The position numbers and the translations under genes were made by a program. A stretch of 64,000 nt of DNA from Pseudomonadota bacterium (lineage in GTDB: Bacteria; Pseudomonadota; Gammaproteobacteria; Legionellales; Legionellaceae). The DNA lies in assembly GCA_020051095.1 (NCBI GenBank), contig JAGVJN010000014.1, forward strand, positions 92,511 to 156,510. Reading direction: 5' to 3'. Below, piece after piece: positions 29,256-38,685 of this stretch; position 1 is the stretch's first letter; each line of letters starts with the position of its first letter. Below the pieces are notes generated by a model. It was not told where the DNA came from and searched no databases. It saw nothing but the letters and a program-made list of their open reading frames with translations.

Positions 29256-30009
29256 TTTGATCTCCTGATTGAGAGGAAGCTATATTTGTCATGGATTGCA
29301 ATCTTGCTTGATAAAAGGAAAGCGTATTTTCATCATGCGTTTTTTCAGCGAGCATAACGCCTTGTTTCAATAACCCGCTATCTTGATAGGTTAGTTCAGG
29401 ATACTGCTTTAGTAAATCGAGTGCAGAGTTGTCCTTATGTTGCTTAACAAGTAATTGCAACGCTTCTACCAACGACGGTTTACGTTGTGGATCTTGAACC
29501 AAAGCCTTTTTAAAATAGGCCAAAGCTTTGCTATCATTGCCATTTGCTTCAGCACACAGACCTGCATTTTCATAAGCACCAGCGACATTCAGATACTTAA
29601 CATCTTCCACTGCTTTTAAGAAATATTTATCAGCCTCTGCATAACGTTTGTTACGGCATAAAAAAGCACCGTAGTTATTCAATTGTGCGCCGCTATTGCC
29701 AGCGAATGAAATTGCTTTTTGATAATATTGATCCGCATTTTCAATATCGCCCGATGTTTCAAGATAATATGCAAATCCCGCATTCACATCAGGGGATTTA
29801 GGAGCCAATGACAATGCATTGAGAAGCTTGGATTTTGCACGTGAACGATTGCCTTGCTTTAAATAAGCCAAGCCCAATTGGGTATTAATTCTTGCGGCAT
29901 CCGCCGTTCTCTGAGGGCTTTTTTGCTGTTCAATGACTTTATCCGAATGCTCTGCACATCCGTTGAACAGAAAAACGAATGCCAATAATACTAGATGATA
30001 TCGTTTCAC
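29242..30009 (-). CDS. pilW: Type IV pilus biogenesis lipoprotein PilW/PilF (TPR)
   Basis: 255 residues. Lipobox FNGC (Cys near residue 18), then about five TPR motifs (LGLAYLKQGNRSRAKSKLL, GFAYYLETSGDIENADQYY, YGAFLCRNKRYAEADKYF, GLCAEANGNDSKALAYFKK). This outer-membrane lipoprotein helps PilQ secretin assembly. The rlmN-pilW-rodZ order is conserved in gammaproteobacteria. No other pilus gene is in the window, though comEC (DNA uptake) is. Confidence 0.92.
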   Translation of the reverse strand: MKRYHLVLLAFVFLFNGCAEHSDKVIEQQKSPQRTADAARINTQLGLAYLKQGNRSRAKSKLLNALSLAPKSPDVNAGFAYYLETSGDIENADQYYQKAISFAGNSGAQLNNYGAFLCRNKRYAEADKYFLKAVEDVKYLNVAGAYENAGLCAEANGNDSKALAYFKKALVQDPQRKPSLVEALQLLVKQHKDNSALDLLKQYPELTYQDSGLLKQGVMLAEKTHDENTLSFYQARLQSMTNIASSQSGDQNDNG

Positions 30010-30087
30010 AAATCCCTACCTAATCTCAAACGTTTCAACAAATTATACCCACGTTTAAAAATGAATCAAATGAAAGTGATAATTTTT

Positions 30088-31200
30088 TTAAGCTTCAATA
30101 ACTTGCCGATTAAAATTAACTTTCTGCCAACGCTCTGATCGTCGTGTTCTATCTTTAAATTCGCCCGCTAATTGACCACAGGCGGCATCAATATCATCGC
30201 CCCGTGTTTTACGGGTAATCGTATTGATACCATGATTAATCAATATCTCACGAAAGTGATTAATAGTTTGCAAAGTAGAACGCTCATATTGGGCCATAGG
30301 AAATGGATTAAATGGGATCAAATTCACTTTACAAGGAACATTAGCCAACAGTTTAACTAGCTGCCGGGCGTGTTCAGGCTGATCATTGACACCCTTTAAC
30401 ATGACGTATTCCATGGTAACATACCGTTTATGCTCCCCCTTAAAATAGTCACGACAAGCAGCCATTAACTGCTTTAAAGGATATTTTTTATTCAGCGGGA
30501 CCAGTTGATTACGTAACTCATCATTGGGGGCATGTAAAGAGACGGCTAATGCAACTGGACTGACTTCTTTTAGCTTTAATAAGTAAGGCAACACTCCGGA
30601 AGTTGATAAAGTAACACGCCGTTTTGATAAACTGTATCCAAAATCGTCCATCATCAAATTCATTGCCGCCACTACGTTATCAAAGTTAAGTAGCGGCTCG
30701 CCCATACCCATCATCACGACATTCGTAATTTTCCGATCATGAAACCCATTTTGTTGGGATAGTTCACGCACAGCAAACCATACCTGAGCAATTATTTCAC
30801 CGGCGGATAAATTACGATTAAACCCCTGCTTCGCTGTTGAACAAAAGCTGCAATTTAAGCCGCAGCCAACTTGTGATGAGACACACAATGTGCCTCTGTT
30901 CTCTTCAGGAATAAATACCGTCTCAATACAATTTCCACAATGCAATTTCAATAGCCATTTGTGAGTACCATCCACTGAATGCTGGCTTGAAACCAATTCT
31001 GGTAATTCAACAACCGCAACCTCACTTAATTTTTCACGAAATGATTTGCTCAAATTGGTCATCTGTTCAAACGAACAATGCCCATATTGATGTATCCATT
31101 TGATGATTTGTTGGGCACGATAGGGCTGCTCACCAAGCGACGTGACAAACGCTGTCATAGCAGTTCTATCATAATCCAGCAGATTTATTGTATTGCTCAT
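30088..31200 (-). CDS. rlmN: Dual-specificity 23S rRNA/tRNA adenine-C2 methyltransferase RlmN
   Basis: 370 residues. Radical SAM enzyme: cluster cysteines C113, C117 and C120 in CGLNCSFC, with the conserved partner KQGFNRNL. The C-terminal catalytic cysteine region reads [17 protein letters not shown] ([19 protein letters not shown]). Methylates A2503 of 23S rRNA and A37 of several tRNAs. Seven bases after ndk. Confidence 0.97.
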   Translation of the reverse strand: MSNTINLLDYDRTAMTAFVTSLGEQPYRAQQIIKWIHQYGHCSFEQMTNLSKSFREKLSEVAVVELPELVSSQHSVDGTHKWLLKLHCGNCIETVFIPEENRGTLCVSSQVGCGLNCSFCSTAKQGFNRNLSAGEIIAQVWFAVRELSQQNGFHDRKITNVVMMGMGEPLLNFDNVVAAMNLMMDDFGYSLSKRRVTLSTSGVLPYLLKLKEVSPVALAVSLHAPNDELRNQLVPLNKKYPLKQLMAACRDYFKGEHKRYVTMEYVMLKGVNDQPEHARQLVKLLANVPCKVNLIPFNPFPMAQYERSTLQTINHFREILINHGINTITRKTRGDDIDAACGQLAGEFKDRTRRSERWQKVNFNRQVIEA

Positions 31201-31206
31201 GGTGTC

Positions 31207-31629
31207 CTAGCGACTAAAAAGCTCATCGCCAAAAAAGAAGGCAATTTCCTGTTGGGCTGTTTGAGCGCCGTCTGAACCATGAACAGCATTGGCATCAATG
31301 CTATCGGCAAAATCCGCACGGATGGTCCCTACTGCTGCTTCTTTAGGATTGGTAGCCCCCATTAATTCACGATTTAAGGCAATGGCATTATTCCCTTCGA
31401 GAACCTGAACCATAACGGGACCCGATATCATAAATTCAACGAGATCATTAAAAAATGGTCGCGCTTGATGAACTTCATAAAACTGTTCAGCTTGTTTGCG
31501 TGATAGATGCATCATTTTTGCATTCACAATTTTCAAACCCGCTTTTTCAAAGCGTGATAGTATTTGTCCAATAACATTTTTACCAACCGCATCGGGCTTT
31601 ATAATCGATAGTGTTCTTTCAATAGCCAT
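31207..31629 (-). CDS. ndk: Nucleoside diphosphate kinase
   Basis: 140 residues. [12 protein letters not shown] at the start and the active-site histidine H117 in NAVHGSDG. Balances NTP pools by a phospho-His intermediate. Good ribosome site TTTGGAG. First gene of the ndk-rlmN-pilW-rodZ-hisS-yfgM-bamB-der operon, whose spacings are all short or overlapping. Confidence 0.97.
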   Translation of the reverse strand: MAIERTLSIIKPDAVGKNVIGQILSRFEKAGLKIVNAKMMHLSRKQAEQFYEVHQARPFFNDLVEFMISGPVMVQVLEGNNAIALNRELMGATNPKEAAVGTIRADFADSIDANAVHGSDGAQTAQQEIAFFFGDELFSR

Positions 31630-31911
31630 GGAAACTCCAAATTTATCAATGAATCATACACGCTTTAGGATTGTTGACATCATGATTTAGAAACTTTAGG
31701 GGTTTTTCTCATCAAATATAAAATCGTGTGTTGCTTTTCAAGTCGGCAATTAACGCTTCGTCTATGAGAATTAATGCTTGGATTTAGCACACCATGCCAC
31801 ACCAACAATCAAACCATGTCCCGTCATCAAATCTAAAACATCAATCGTGTTTTCGCCGATATTATAGAGGATCTCACTATTATTGGCAATCTAAGCAGGG
31901 GTATATAAATA
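31630..31911. other. 282-base gap without a secure gene
   Basis: The region between ndk and the 31912 gene holds no tRNA or long frame. On the minus strand 31771-31890 is a 40-codon stretch open between two stops, reading MTGHGLIVGVAWCAKSKH at its end. This looks like coding sequence but has no clear start and could be a small peptide or a gene remnant. The ndk promoter should also lie here. Confidence 0.4.
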
Positions 31912-32802
31912 TTATGATTCAGTATTAGGCATATCTTCCGTCACATTTCGGTCTAGTTGGATAAACTCTCGATTAATCGCATCTTGTTCTAAGTCCATCT
32001 TATAATCAGGCAAGGCTCTGAGTAGATCGTTGCAGGTCATAATAAGCTGTTCAAAATGTTGCCGATATTGACGCATTTGTTGTTGAATGGATAACGCCTC
32101 GTCTTGCGTTGCGTGAATGTTATCTATGACATTGAGGGCAACTTTCTTCAAGGGTGAAATCGATTGGCAAAACGAAGATATGACGGTGTCAAGTTCGATG
32201 GCTACGTTGGATGTTTCAAGACATGTTTTTATTGCCGATGGATCATCATCAATAGAAGACATGGGCAACATCGCAAAAAGGCTGTTAATAAATGAACCGA
32301 CTTGTTCCTTAGACCATTTGATTTGATTTTGTTGAGCTAACGTATACATCGCTTGATTAGCCTGCTTAAATGCAAGGTGCCATGGTTTTAATTCGTTCAG
32401 GATTAATTGCTGGCACAACGATATGTGTTTGTGGTGCGAATATTCTAACTCATGGAAATCTTTTGACATCTGAGAAAGCTCAAGCCGCTTATTCTCAAGT
32501 TCAGCTCGGGTCAGCCCTCCAGGAGATGATTCAGGTTTTACTGTCTCGCCAGACAATAGATAATCCACATAGAGCTTTTGGAGATATACTTGATAATCAT
32601 AAGCCTGTTGATAAATAATACCTGTCAAAACACTTATCATTGGCAAGTGCACGAGCTTGTTGAAAAATGATTCAGGTGTGTTCAGTGTATTGACAATATC
32701 TTGTTCTGTGAGTTTGATATGATAATAGCAAAAGAGGCGACCAACCGTAATAATACTATATGATGAGGGAGTAGGTTTAGGCCCATGTGCTTGCTCTGCC
32801 AT
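31912..32802 (-). CDS. Helical protein of unknown function, candidate effector
   Basis: 296 residues, almost wholly alpha-helical by composition, with heptad-like stretches (RLELSQMSKDFHELEYSHH near 105-123 and QQQMRQYRQHFEQLIM near 240-255). No signal peptide, membrane helix or known motif. The C-terminal 25 residues are acidic and polar (NVTEDMPNTES), which resembles the loose C-terminal features of Dot/Icm substrates but is weak evidence. Divergent from miaE. Ribosome site AAAGGAG lies before the ATG. Confidence 0.75.
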   Translation of the reverse strand: MAEQAHGPKPTPSSYSIITVGRLFCYYHIKLTEQDIVNTLNTPESFFNKLVHLPMISVLTGIIYQQAYDYQVYLQKLYVDYLLSGETVKPESSPGGLTRAELENKRLELSQMSKDFHELEYSHHKHISLCQQLILNELKPWHLAFKQANQAMYTLAQQNQIKWSKEQVGSFINSLFAMLPMSSIDDDPSAIKTCLETSNVAIELDTVISSFCQSISPLKKVALNVIDNIHATQDEALSIQQQMRQYRQHFEQLIMTCNDLLRALPDYKMDLEQDAINREFIQLDRNVTEDMPNTES

Positions 32803-32896
32803 GAACGAAGCTCCTTTTGATCTGTCAAATTAAATCCTATTTTAGTAATATAACACAATTTTTGAGATAACGTTGCATGCATTTATTGGCTTAACA

Positions 32897-33514
32897 ATGA
32901 CAATTGAAGCAGATATTAAAATAATACGGTCTTTTTTAAAACAAGAAACCCCTTCTGTCTGGCTCGACCAAGCGCCCAATCATATCGATCATTTATTGAT
33001 TGATCATGCCCATTGTGAACGTAAGGCTGCATCAACCGCTATTAATCTCATTGCGATAGCACCCAATGATAGGGTACTAGTCCGTTGTATGTCTCCGCTA
33101 ATTCGCGAAGAAATGCTTCACTTTGAAAAAGTCCATGATATATTAGTGGCACGTGGCATCGAATTTTATGCCCTCCCACCCTCTCGCTATGCTAGTCACC
33201 TTCATCAACACGTGCGAAAATACGACACTCACTATCGACTAACCGATCTATTAATCATTGGGGCCATTATCGAAGCACGTTCATGCGAACGTTTTGCTGT
33301 GCTATCAGATGTCATCAACGATGATGAGCTGATTCGCTTTTACCGAGGCTTAATTAAAGCAGAAGCCCGTCATTTCATGGATTACATCGAATTGGCCAAA
33401 CGCTATGATCCAAATTTAAAGGATCGTTTAGATTTCTTCTTACTTTTAGAAAATGAGTATATTTTAGCCAATGATAACGTATTTCGTTTTCACAGTGGGC
33501 CTTTAGCGTTATAA
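32897..33514 (+). CDS. miaE: tRNA-(ms2io6A) hydroxylase MiaE-like
   Basis: About 205 residues from the ATG at 32897; an in-frame TTG at 32873 is possible. Ferritin-like diiron motifs are present: ERKAA (DHAHCERKAA), EEMLHFEKV, EARSCERF and EARHFMDY supply the Glu/His ligands in the expected order. The enzyme hydroxylates the isopentenyl group of ms2i6A37 in tRNAs reading UNN codons. It is a single gene, tail-to-tail with the 33565-35322 gene. Confidence 0.92.
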   Translation: MTIEADIKIIRSFLKQETPSVWLDQAPNHIDHLLIDHAHCERKAASTAINLIAIAPNDRVLVRCMSPLIREEMLHFEKVHDILVARGIEFYALPPSRYASHLHQHVRKYDTHYRLTDLLIIGAIIEARSCERFAVLSDVINDDELIRFYRGLIKAEARHFMDYIELAKRYDPNLKDRLDFFLLLENEYILANDNVFRFHSGPLAL

Positions 33515-33521
33515 CCAGGAC

Positions 33522-33558
33522 TTACTTCTCCCAGCTGATTAACAAGTAGGAGAAGTAA
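33522..33558. terminator. Inverted repeat between convergent genes
   Basis: TTACTTCTCC (33522-33531) pairs with GGAGAAGTAA (33549-33558) around a 17-base loop. It lies between the stops of miaE (33514) and the opposing gene (33565), as expected of a shared bidirectional terminator, although no long T run is present. Confidence 0.5.
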
Positions 33559-33564
33559 AAGAAA

Positions 33565-35322
33565 TTATGGTTTTGGCGAGGGTGAAGGGGATAACGGTTG
33601 TGGATTGTAGGCCAACAATTTCAGCGGCTTCTCATTCAGTCCTTCAATCGTAGTACTTAAATGTTCTTCAAATGTTGACTCTAATCTTGGTGCAAACTCT
33701 GCATTCAGCTCTTCTTTTGATAGCAGCTTTTTGGTTTTTGCTTCTTCAAAACTTTTACCTTCCATCGGCGCGCCAGAGAATGACACCTTCACGTTTTGTT
33801 GACTATCCTCGGTCTGCTCAAGTTTAAAGTTGATTGTATGTTTTGTATTATCCAGGATATCTTTGATATATACTTTCTTATTCTTGTAATCCACTTCCAT
33901 GGTTTCCCAATCCAGTTGATAATTTGCTTCGACAAAATGTTTAATAAACGACGTCATCTGATCATCGCTTGGCATTTGATACTTACTGGTATATTGGAGC
34001 TTACCATCCACTTTTTCTATGCGTGGTGGTTGAGGCTGGTTATGGATCATTTCATCCATCTCAGTAGCAAGTTCTTGTTGGATTGTCTGAGCAGTCGCAG
34101 CAGCGATTGGCAATTCTTTGCCATTAATGACTTTAACCACTTCAACTGTCGGTCTACCTTGACTGTCTAGGTCTAGCCGAACTTTACCATGGAAATTGGT
34201 GATTTTTCCGTTAATTTTAATCTCACAATATTGAACAAAATCATCGCCAATAATCTCATCGAGCTCCTCTTGGCTTGTTAATTGCGCAGCAGGAAGTGAA
34301 TAATCAATTGCAAAGCCTTTATCAGGATGATTAGACTGACCGCTAAAGAAATGACCGCCATGGACAAGTATGGTTGGATCAGAAATGGGGATTTCAATGG
34401 TTTCTTTACCAAGGGCATCTTTATTGTGCTCGTCTTTATAGAGATATTTGGCCTCTGCAACAATCACATAACCCCCACCCGTAGCATTTTGCTTTATTGC
34501 CTTAGCGTGTAATTGATAAGGCTTCCTATCTTCTGGCAACAGCTCAGGCTCAGCCGCTTGAAGTTTAATTTGTGAAACAGCATCCGGATTATCCAGCAAA
34601 AACTGGATCACTTTGCTTGGATCATCCTCTTTTTTAACCACTTTCCTATAAAGTGGACTTTCACTATCCAAAATTAACTCATATTCCGTTTTTTCTTTAA
34701 GATATGCCTCAACAAAAATGTCCGTGGGTGTTGGATCGGAACCATACTGGGTAAACACCACTTCTTCCGCATCCGCCCCAGAAAAGAGCTTACCATAGAC
34801 CAACCCATCGTTCATTTGAGCATACATCGAAAATTTTGGATCAAAATTAGTTGGTATAGCCCCTGTCGCACCAAAGAACCCTTTGACTGCGCTCATGGTT
34901 TTGTCCTTACTAAGACCGATACTTTGAGCCACACTCTCTCGTTGACTCCAATAAAACATCAGATCGGAAAAACTCGCATTATAGGAAAATAAAGCGGCGT
35001 TAAGCAATGCGCACGATGCTAATAATTTCATCATGCCGGTATACCATTCTACATAGGCAGCTGCTTCACCTCGAAGCAATTCTCTTTGGACGTATTCTTC
35101 CAATTGCTCCCACAGTTTATCCCGCTCTTTGGCATTCTGACTTTTGTATTCTGCCTTTATTTGACGATAAGGCGTTAACGCTTTTTCACGGGAAGCGAAG
35201 TCAACTGCTCGAACCGCTTTAACAAAGGCTTTATGATCCTCAAATTTTTTCTTATTTAATGTTTCAATTTTTTCTTTAGCTTTTTGGGCCTGTTCGCTAA
35301 GTTCAATGTTATCTTTGGCCAT
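33565..35322 (-). CDS. Large soluble protein of unknown function, candidate effector
   Basis: 585 residues. N-terminal 95 residues are charged and helical (ELSEQAQKAKEKIETLNKKK). Residues about 95-125 are more hydrophobic (WYTGMMKLLASCALLNAALF), possibly a buried helix. The middle and C-terminal parts are beta-rich (ITNFHGKVRLDLDSQGRP and the like), ending in a Pro/Ser tail PQPLSPSPSPKP. I recognise no catalytic motif. The ATG with ribosome site GAGGTGA overlaps the end of lpxH by 14 bases, so it is co-transcribed with minC and lpxH. Size, lack of family and absence of a signal peptide resemble Legionella-type effectors; that is an inference. Confidence 0.8.
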   Translation of the reverse strand: MAKDNIELSEQAQKAKEKIETLNKKKFEDHKAFVKAVRAVDFASREKALTPYRQIKAEYKSQNAKERDKLWEQLEEYVQRELLRGEAAAYVEWYTGMMKLLASCALLNAALFSYNASFSDLMFYWSQRESVAQSIGLSKDKTMSAVKGFFGATGAIPTNFDPKFSMYAQMNDGLVYGKLFSGADAEEVVFTQYGSDPTPTDIFVEAYLKEKTEYELILDSESPLYRKVVKKEDDPSKVIQFLLDNPDAVSQIKLQAAEPELLPEDRKPYQLHAKAIKQNATGGGYVIVAEAKYLYKDEHNKDALGKETIEIPISDPTILVHGGHFFSGQSNHPDKGFAIDYSLPAAQLTSQEELDEIIGDDFVQYCEIKINGKITNFHGKVRLDLDSQGRPTVEVVKVINGKELPIAAATAQTIQQELATEMDEMIHNQPQPPRIEKVDGKLQYTSKYQMPSDDQMTSFIKHFVEANYQLDWETMEVDYKNKKVYIKDILDNTKHTINFKLEQTEDSQQNVKVSFSGAPMEGKSFEEAKTKKLLSKEELNAEFAPRLESTFEEHLSTTIEGLNEKPLKLLAYNPQPLSPSPSPKP

Positions 35323-36049
35323 GACTCACCTCGAATTGGTAAAAATAAAAACCCTTTGCATTATGATAACACAATATAATCACCTTGTCATCCCAATCAC
35401 TGAGCACAAACCGTTGCACAACTTGCTTTCCTACCACATGGTGATGAAGGGCTGGCTGATGGGTGTGACCATGCACTACCATATCACAAGGATATCGATG
35501 GATAAACTTATTAATGCCATCAATTGTCACAGCACCCAACATACGTTGCTTTGGTTTGTTTCGTTGACTTCTTTGACGAACTCGTTTTGCTAATGCACGG
35601 CGAAATTTGAACGGGAAGCGATTAAAGAAAAAAGGAAAGATGGCATTCCGTGTGAAATGATAAAATAGCTGATGCGTTCTATCTTTGGTACATAAACGAT
35701 CACCATGTGTCAACGCAATCGTGTTTCCTTGCCAATTTAATAATGTACCATCTTTTAAATAGTGCATACGGCTCTGGCGGCAAAAACGTTTACCCAATAA
35801 AAAATCACGGTTGCCGCCCATATAGAATAGCTTGATGCCTTTTTTATCTAGCGCTAGTAGGGCGTTTCGAATGGGGGTAATCCATTCAGAATGATCATCA
35901 TCACCAACCCATAAGTGAAAAAAATCACCGAGGATATAGACTGACTTTGTATTATTCTCAGCCCAATGGCAAAAGCGTATGAATTGGTCAGTTAAGGCAG
36001 GACAATCTGGATTTAAATGTAAATCGGATATGAAAACAGCTTCATTCAT
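35309..36049 (-). CDS. lpxH: UDP-2,3-diacylglucosamine diphosphatase
   Basis: 246 residues. Calcineurin-like metallophosphoesterase with all metal motifs: [28 protein letters not shown] and HGHTHQP. Makes lipid X in lipid A synthesis at the inner membrane. Start overlaps the minC stop (ATGA). Confidence 0.95.
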   Translation of the reverse strand: MNEAVFISDLHLNPDCPALTDQFIRFCHWAENNTKSVYILGDFFHLWVGDDDHSEWITPIRNALLALDKKGIKLFYMGGNRDFLLGKRFCRQSRMHYLKDGTLLNWQGNTIALTHGDRLCTKDRTHQLFYHFTRNAIFPFFFNRFPFKFRRALAKRVRQRSQRNKPKQRMLGAVTIDGINKFIHRYPCDMVVHGHTHQPALHHHVVGKQVVQRFVLSDWDDKVIILCYHNAKGFYFYQFEVSHGQR

Positions 36050-36747
36050 AAAGGTTCAACAATCAATTGTTCATCCTGAAGGTAAATTTGACAAGGTCCT
36101 TTTATGTCTTGTAAATCATCACTCAAACGATAGTATCCAGCGATGGATACGAGATCCGCTTCTAATGCTTGACAGAAAATTCTTGCATTGATATCCCCGT
36201 TTATACCAGCGAGTGCGCGTCCACGTAATGGCCCATAGATGTGAATATAGCCATTCGCTAATAATTCCGCACCATGACTAACAGGCGCAGTAATAATTAA
36301 ATCCCCAGATTTGCTAACCACTTGTTGGCCAGAGCGAACCGGTTTGTCGTGTATTTTTGCCACACAGGCTTCTTGGGTTTCAACCACCTTTTTGCGAGTC
36401 TCATCTTCAATGGCTCGATCATATTTAGTAGAAGCATGTAAAATGGGTAATCCTTGTGATATAGCCATTGCTGCATGTTCCGGATGAGGGCTTTGCACTG
36501 CAACAGGATATAACCCTTTGGATAACATGGTATCACATAATTGACTTAAATTAAGTTCTTTATTGCCCATTTTGGAAAAATCAAGAACAATTCCCGTTTG
36601 TTCAAACATAGCAGGCGCTTGTGCAATTGCTTCTTCCAATTGTTCTTCGAGGGAAGGAAAATTATCATAGTGGAACTGCATAACTGTCAGCGTGAACATT
36701 CTTCCTTTTAAATGAAACGCCTTCGTTTGCGTTGATGACTGGTTCAT
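36046..36747 (-). CDS. minC: Septum site-determining protein MinC
   Basis: 233 residues. The N-terminal MinC_N domain ([15 protein letters not shown]) and the C-terminal beta-helix domain with [42 protein letters not shown] (read in parts) and [20 protein letters not shown]. Inhibits FtsZ assembly away from midcell. minD and minE are not in the window; minC is instead coupled to lpxH. Confidence 0.95.
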   Translation of the reverse strand: MNQSSTQTKAFHLKGRMFTLTVMQFHYDNFPSLEEQLEEAIAQAPAMFEQTGIVLDFSKMGNKELNLSQLCDTMLSKGLYPVAVQSPHPEHAAMAISQGLPILHASTKYDRAIEDETRKKVVETQEACVAKIHDKPVRSGQQVVSKSGDLIITAPVSHGAELLANGYIHIYGPLRGRALAGINGDINARIFCQALEADLVSIAGYYRLSDDLQDIKGPCQIYLQDEQLIVEPL

Positions 36748-36791
36748 AAATAGTTATGAGTTAATTTGTTGAAATTTTTATACTATCTGGC

Positions 36792-37277
36792 TCATGATAG
36801 TAAATCAACTAATTGCCACATAATTTTTGCAGTTGCTCCCCAAATTAAGTGTTCGGGGTGTTCAAAACTCAAGGTTTTTACGTTCACCCCACCAAACTGG
36901 CGCGTCATCATTTGATAAGATTTTTTTTCTTTGACTTTTTCGATGGGTAATTTGATTAATTGTTCCACTTCTTCTATCTGCAGTTGATACCCAGACACAC
37001 AATCGACTTCAGCTAAGTAAGGCGAAATTTCATACCCTGTCAACGTAAAGACTTTATCCATTGGCTGTATGATATGAATGCGTTGGGGTTCAATACCGAT
37101 TTCTTCATGCGTTTCCCGCAATGCTGTATACTGTATGTCTTTATCGCCTCGTTGCCACCTACCCCCTGGGAAGCTCACTTCGCCAGCATGAATGGATAAT
37201 TGCAAACTTCGTTTGGTTAAAATTAAAGAGTGGCTTTGGCGTTCAATGATAACCAATACCCCTGCTTGTTTATTCAT
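36792..37277 (-). CDS. Nudix hydrolase, CoA pyrophosphatase type (NudL-like)
   Basis: 161 residues. The Nudix box runs from GGRWQRGDKD through ALRETHEEIGI. The preceding HAGEVSFPGGR and the later TGYEISPYLAEV are typical of the NudL/YeaB CoA-pyrophosphatase group. Lies 10 bases downstream of pabB, an association also seen for NudL in enterobacteria. Confidence 0.87.
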   Translation of the reverse strand: MNKQAGVLVIIERQSHSLILTKRSLQLSIHAGEVSFPGGRWQRGDKDIQYTALRETHEEIGIEPQRIHIIQPMDKVFTLTGYEISPYLAEVDCVSGYQLQIEEVEQLIKLPIEKVKEKKSYQMMTRQFGGVNVKTLSFEHPEHLIWGATAKIMWQLVDLLS

Positions 37278-37287
37278 ATTGGTTGCT

Positions 37288-38610
37288 CTAATGTGTTTTC
37301 ACCGCATTTAAGATAGCGGATAGTTTAATTAAACATTCCTCATATTCTTGTTCTAGCCTAGAATCAATGACAATGCCACCGCCTGCATGTAGCCAAAATT
37401 TTTGATCAATCGCTGTCATGGTGCGAATGGCGATATTGCTGTCTAATCGCCCATGCCTTGAATAGTAAAATAGACTGCCACAATAAGGCCCTCGCGCCGA
37501 GAGCTCCAGTTCAGCGATCATTGTCATTGCTTCGACTTTCGGAGCCCCAGTGATTGAACCGCCAGGAAATGAGGACAACAAAACCTCAATCGCCGAGTAG
37601 CAATCTTTCTTAATAGCTACGACTTCACTCACCAAATGATGGATTTGCGGATAACTGTGCAACGCGCATAATTGATTGACACGGACACTGCCTTTTTCAG
37701 CAATTTTACTGAGATCATGGCGCATTAAATCCACAATCATCACGTTCTCAGCGCGATCTTTTTCGCTGGTTTTCAACGCTTGCGCCAATGCCCAATCAAG
37801 CTTAGGGTTTTCATGGCATCGAGGCGCCGACCCTTTGATCGGGCACGTCGTTACTTTATTGCCATCAACCGTGATAAAACATTCCGGTGAAAATGATAAA
37901 ATTTGATGGGAATCATAGGCTAAAAACGCACCATAGGGCTCAGGGTTTTGGCGAGCAATTTGTTCATATAATTGCCATGAGGACACTGTCGTATTGATAC
38001 AAAACGTCTGAGCGAGGTTAACTTGATAACAACGCCCTGTTTTTAAACCATCCATAACCACATTGAAGGCGTTTTCATAATCCGATTTCTGCCATAATGA
38101 TTTAACCTCAGCAACAGCCTGCGTTGAAGCCGATAGGATGGAGTTTTGCCAAAGTTGTTGTATGTCGCTGACATTAGCAAGTGTGTCGTCATCTGGTTCA
38201 TAAATTAACGTGGCTGATTTTTCTTGATGGTTAATGGCAATACACCATCGATACCAATTTAAGCAAACCAACGGTAGATTGTGGTATGGGTTATGTGCTT
38301 GCAATGGAATACCATGAGCTAGAACGCCATAATTATAAGAAATATACCCTATAATGCCTCCTTGAAATGGGTAGTGACCAGCGGTTGGTTGGTTAAATTC
38401 TTCCTCTATTTCTAAAATACTCGCAATATCCTCAAGCCGATGCAGCGTTTGACTCTTAAATGGAAGAGCTGTCACAATATCCCAATTGCCATTGTTTTTT
38501 CCATCGCTTTTTAATAAGGCAAAGCCAGGCAAACTAGCTAATTGGCGATAAGTGGACAATAAATCGCTTGGCAAAACCAGTTGTTTGGTTTCTCTGAATA
38601 TTTGTTTCAT
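37288..38610 (-). CDS. pabB: Aminodeoxychorismate synthase component I
   Basis: 440 residues. Chorismate-using enzyme motifs: FSPECFITVDG, PIKGSAPR, DRAENVMIVDLMRHDL, FPGGSITGAPK and HAGGGIVIDS. PIKGS with Lys is characteristic of PabB (covalent lysine) rather than TrpE. It makes aminodeoxychorismate for folate, complementing folK at 21255. The start is 75 bases from the divergent 38686 gene. No glutaminase (pabA) is in the window. Confidence 0.92.
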   Translation of the reverse strand: MKQIFRETKQLVLPSDLLSTYRQLASLPGFALLKSDGKNNGNWDIVTALPFKSQTLHRLEDIASILEIEEEFNQPTAGHYPFQGGIIGYISYNYGVLAHGIPLQAHNPYHNLPLVCLNWYRWCIAINHQEKSATLIYEPDDDTLANVSDIQQLWQNSILSASTQAVAEVKSLWQKSDYENAFNVVMDGLKTGRCYQVNLAQTFCINTTVSSWQLYEQIARQNPEPYGAFLAYDSHQILSFSPECFITVDGNKVTTCPIKGSAPRCHENPKLDWALAQALKTSEKDRAENVMIVDLMRHDLSKIAEKGSVRVNQLCALHSYPQIHHLVSEVVAIKKDCYSAIEVLLSSFPGGSITGAPKVEAMTMIAELELSARGPYCGSLFYYSRHGRLDSNIAIRTMTAIDQKFWLHAGGGIVIDSRLEQEYEECLIKLSAILNAVKTH

Positions 38611-38685
38611 TATTTTACATTATGCTGTTGTTGTGCAATAATTAACACTTTGTTTTGCCAATTGGGATTTTTTGGAGTCAACCAC

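Noticed and set aside
38581..38685. Upstream start for the 38686 gene
   Set aside because: The 35 extra codons overlap the divergent pabB start and are Cys/Phe-rich; the ATG at 38686 has a GGAG ribosome site.
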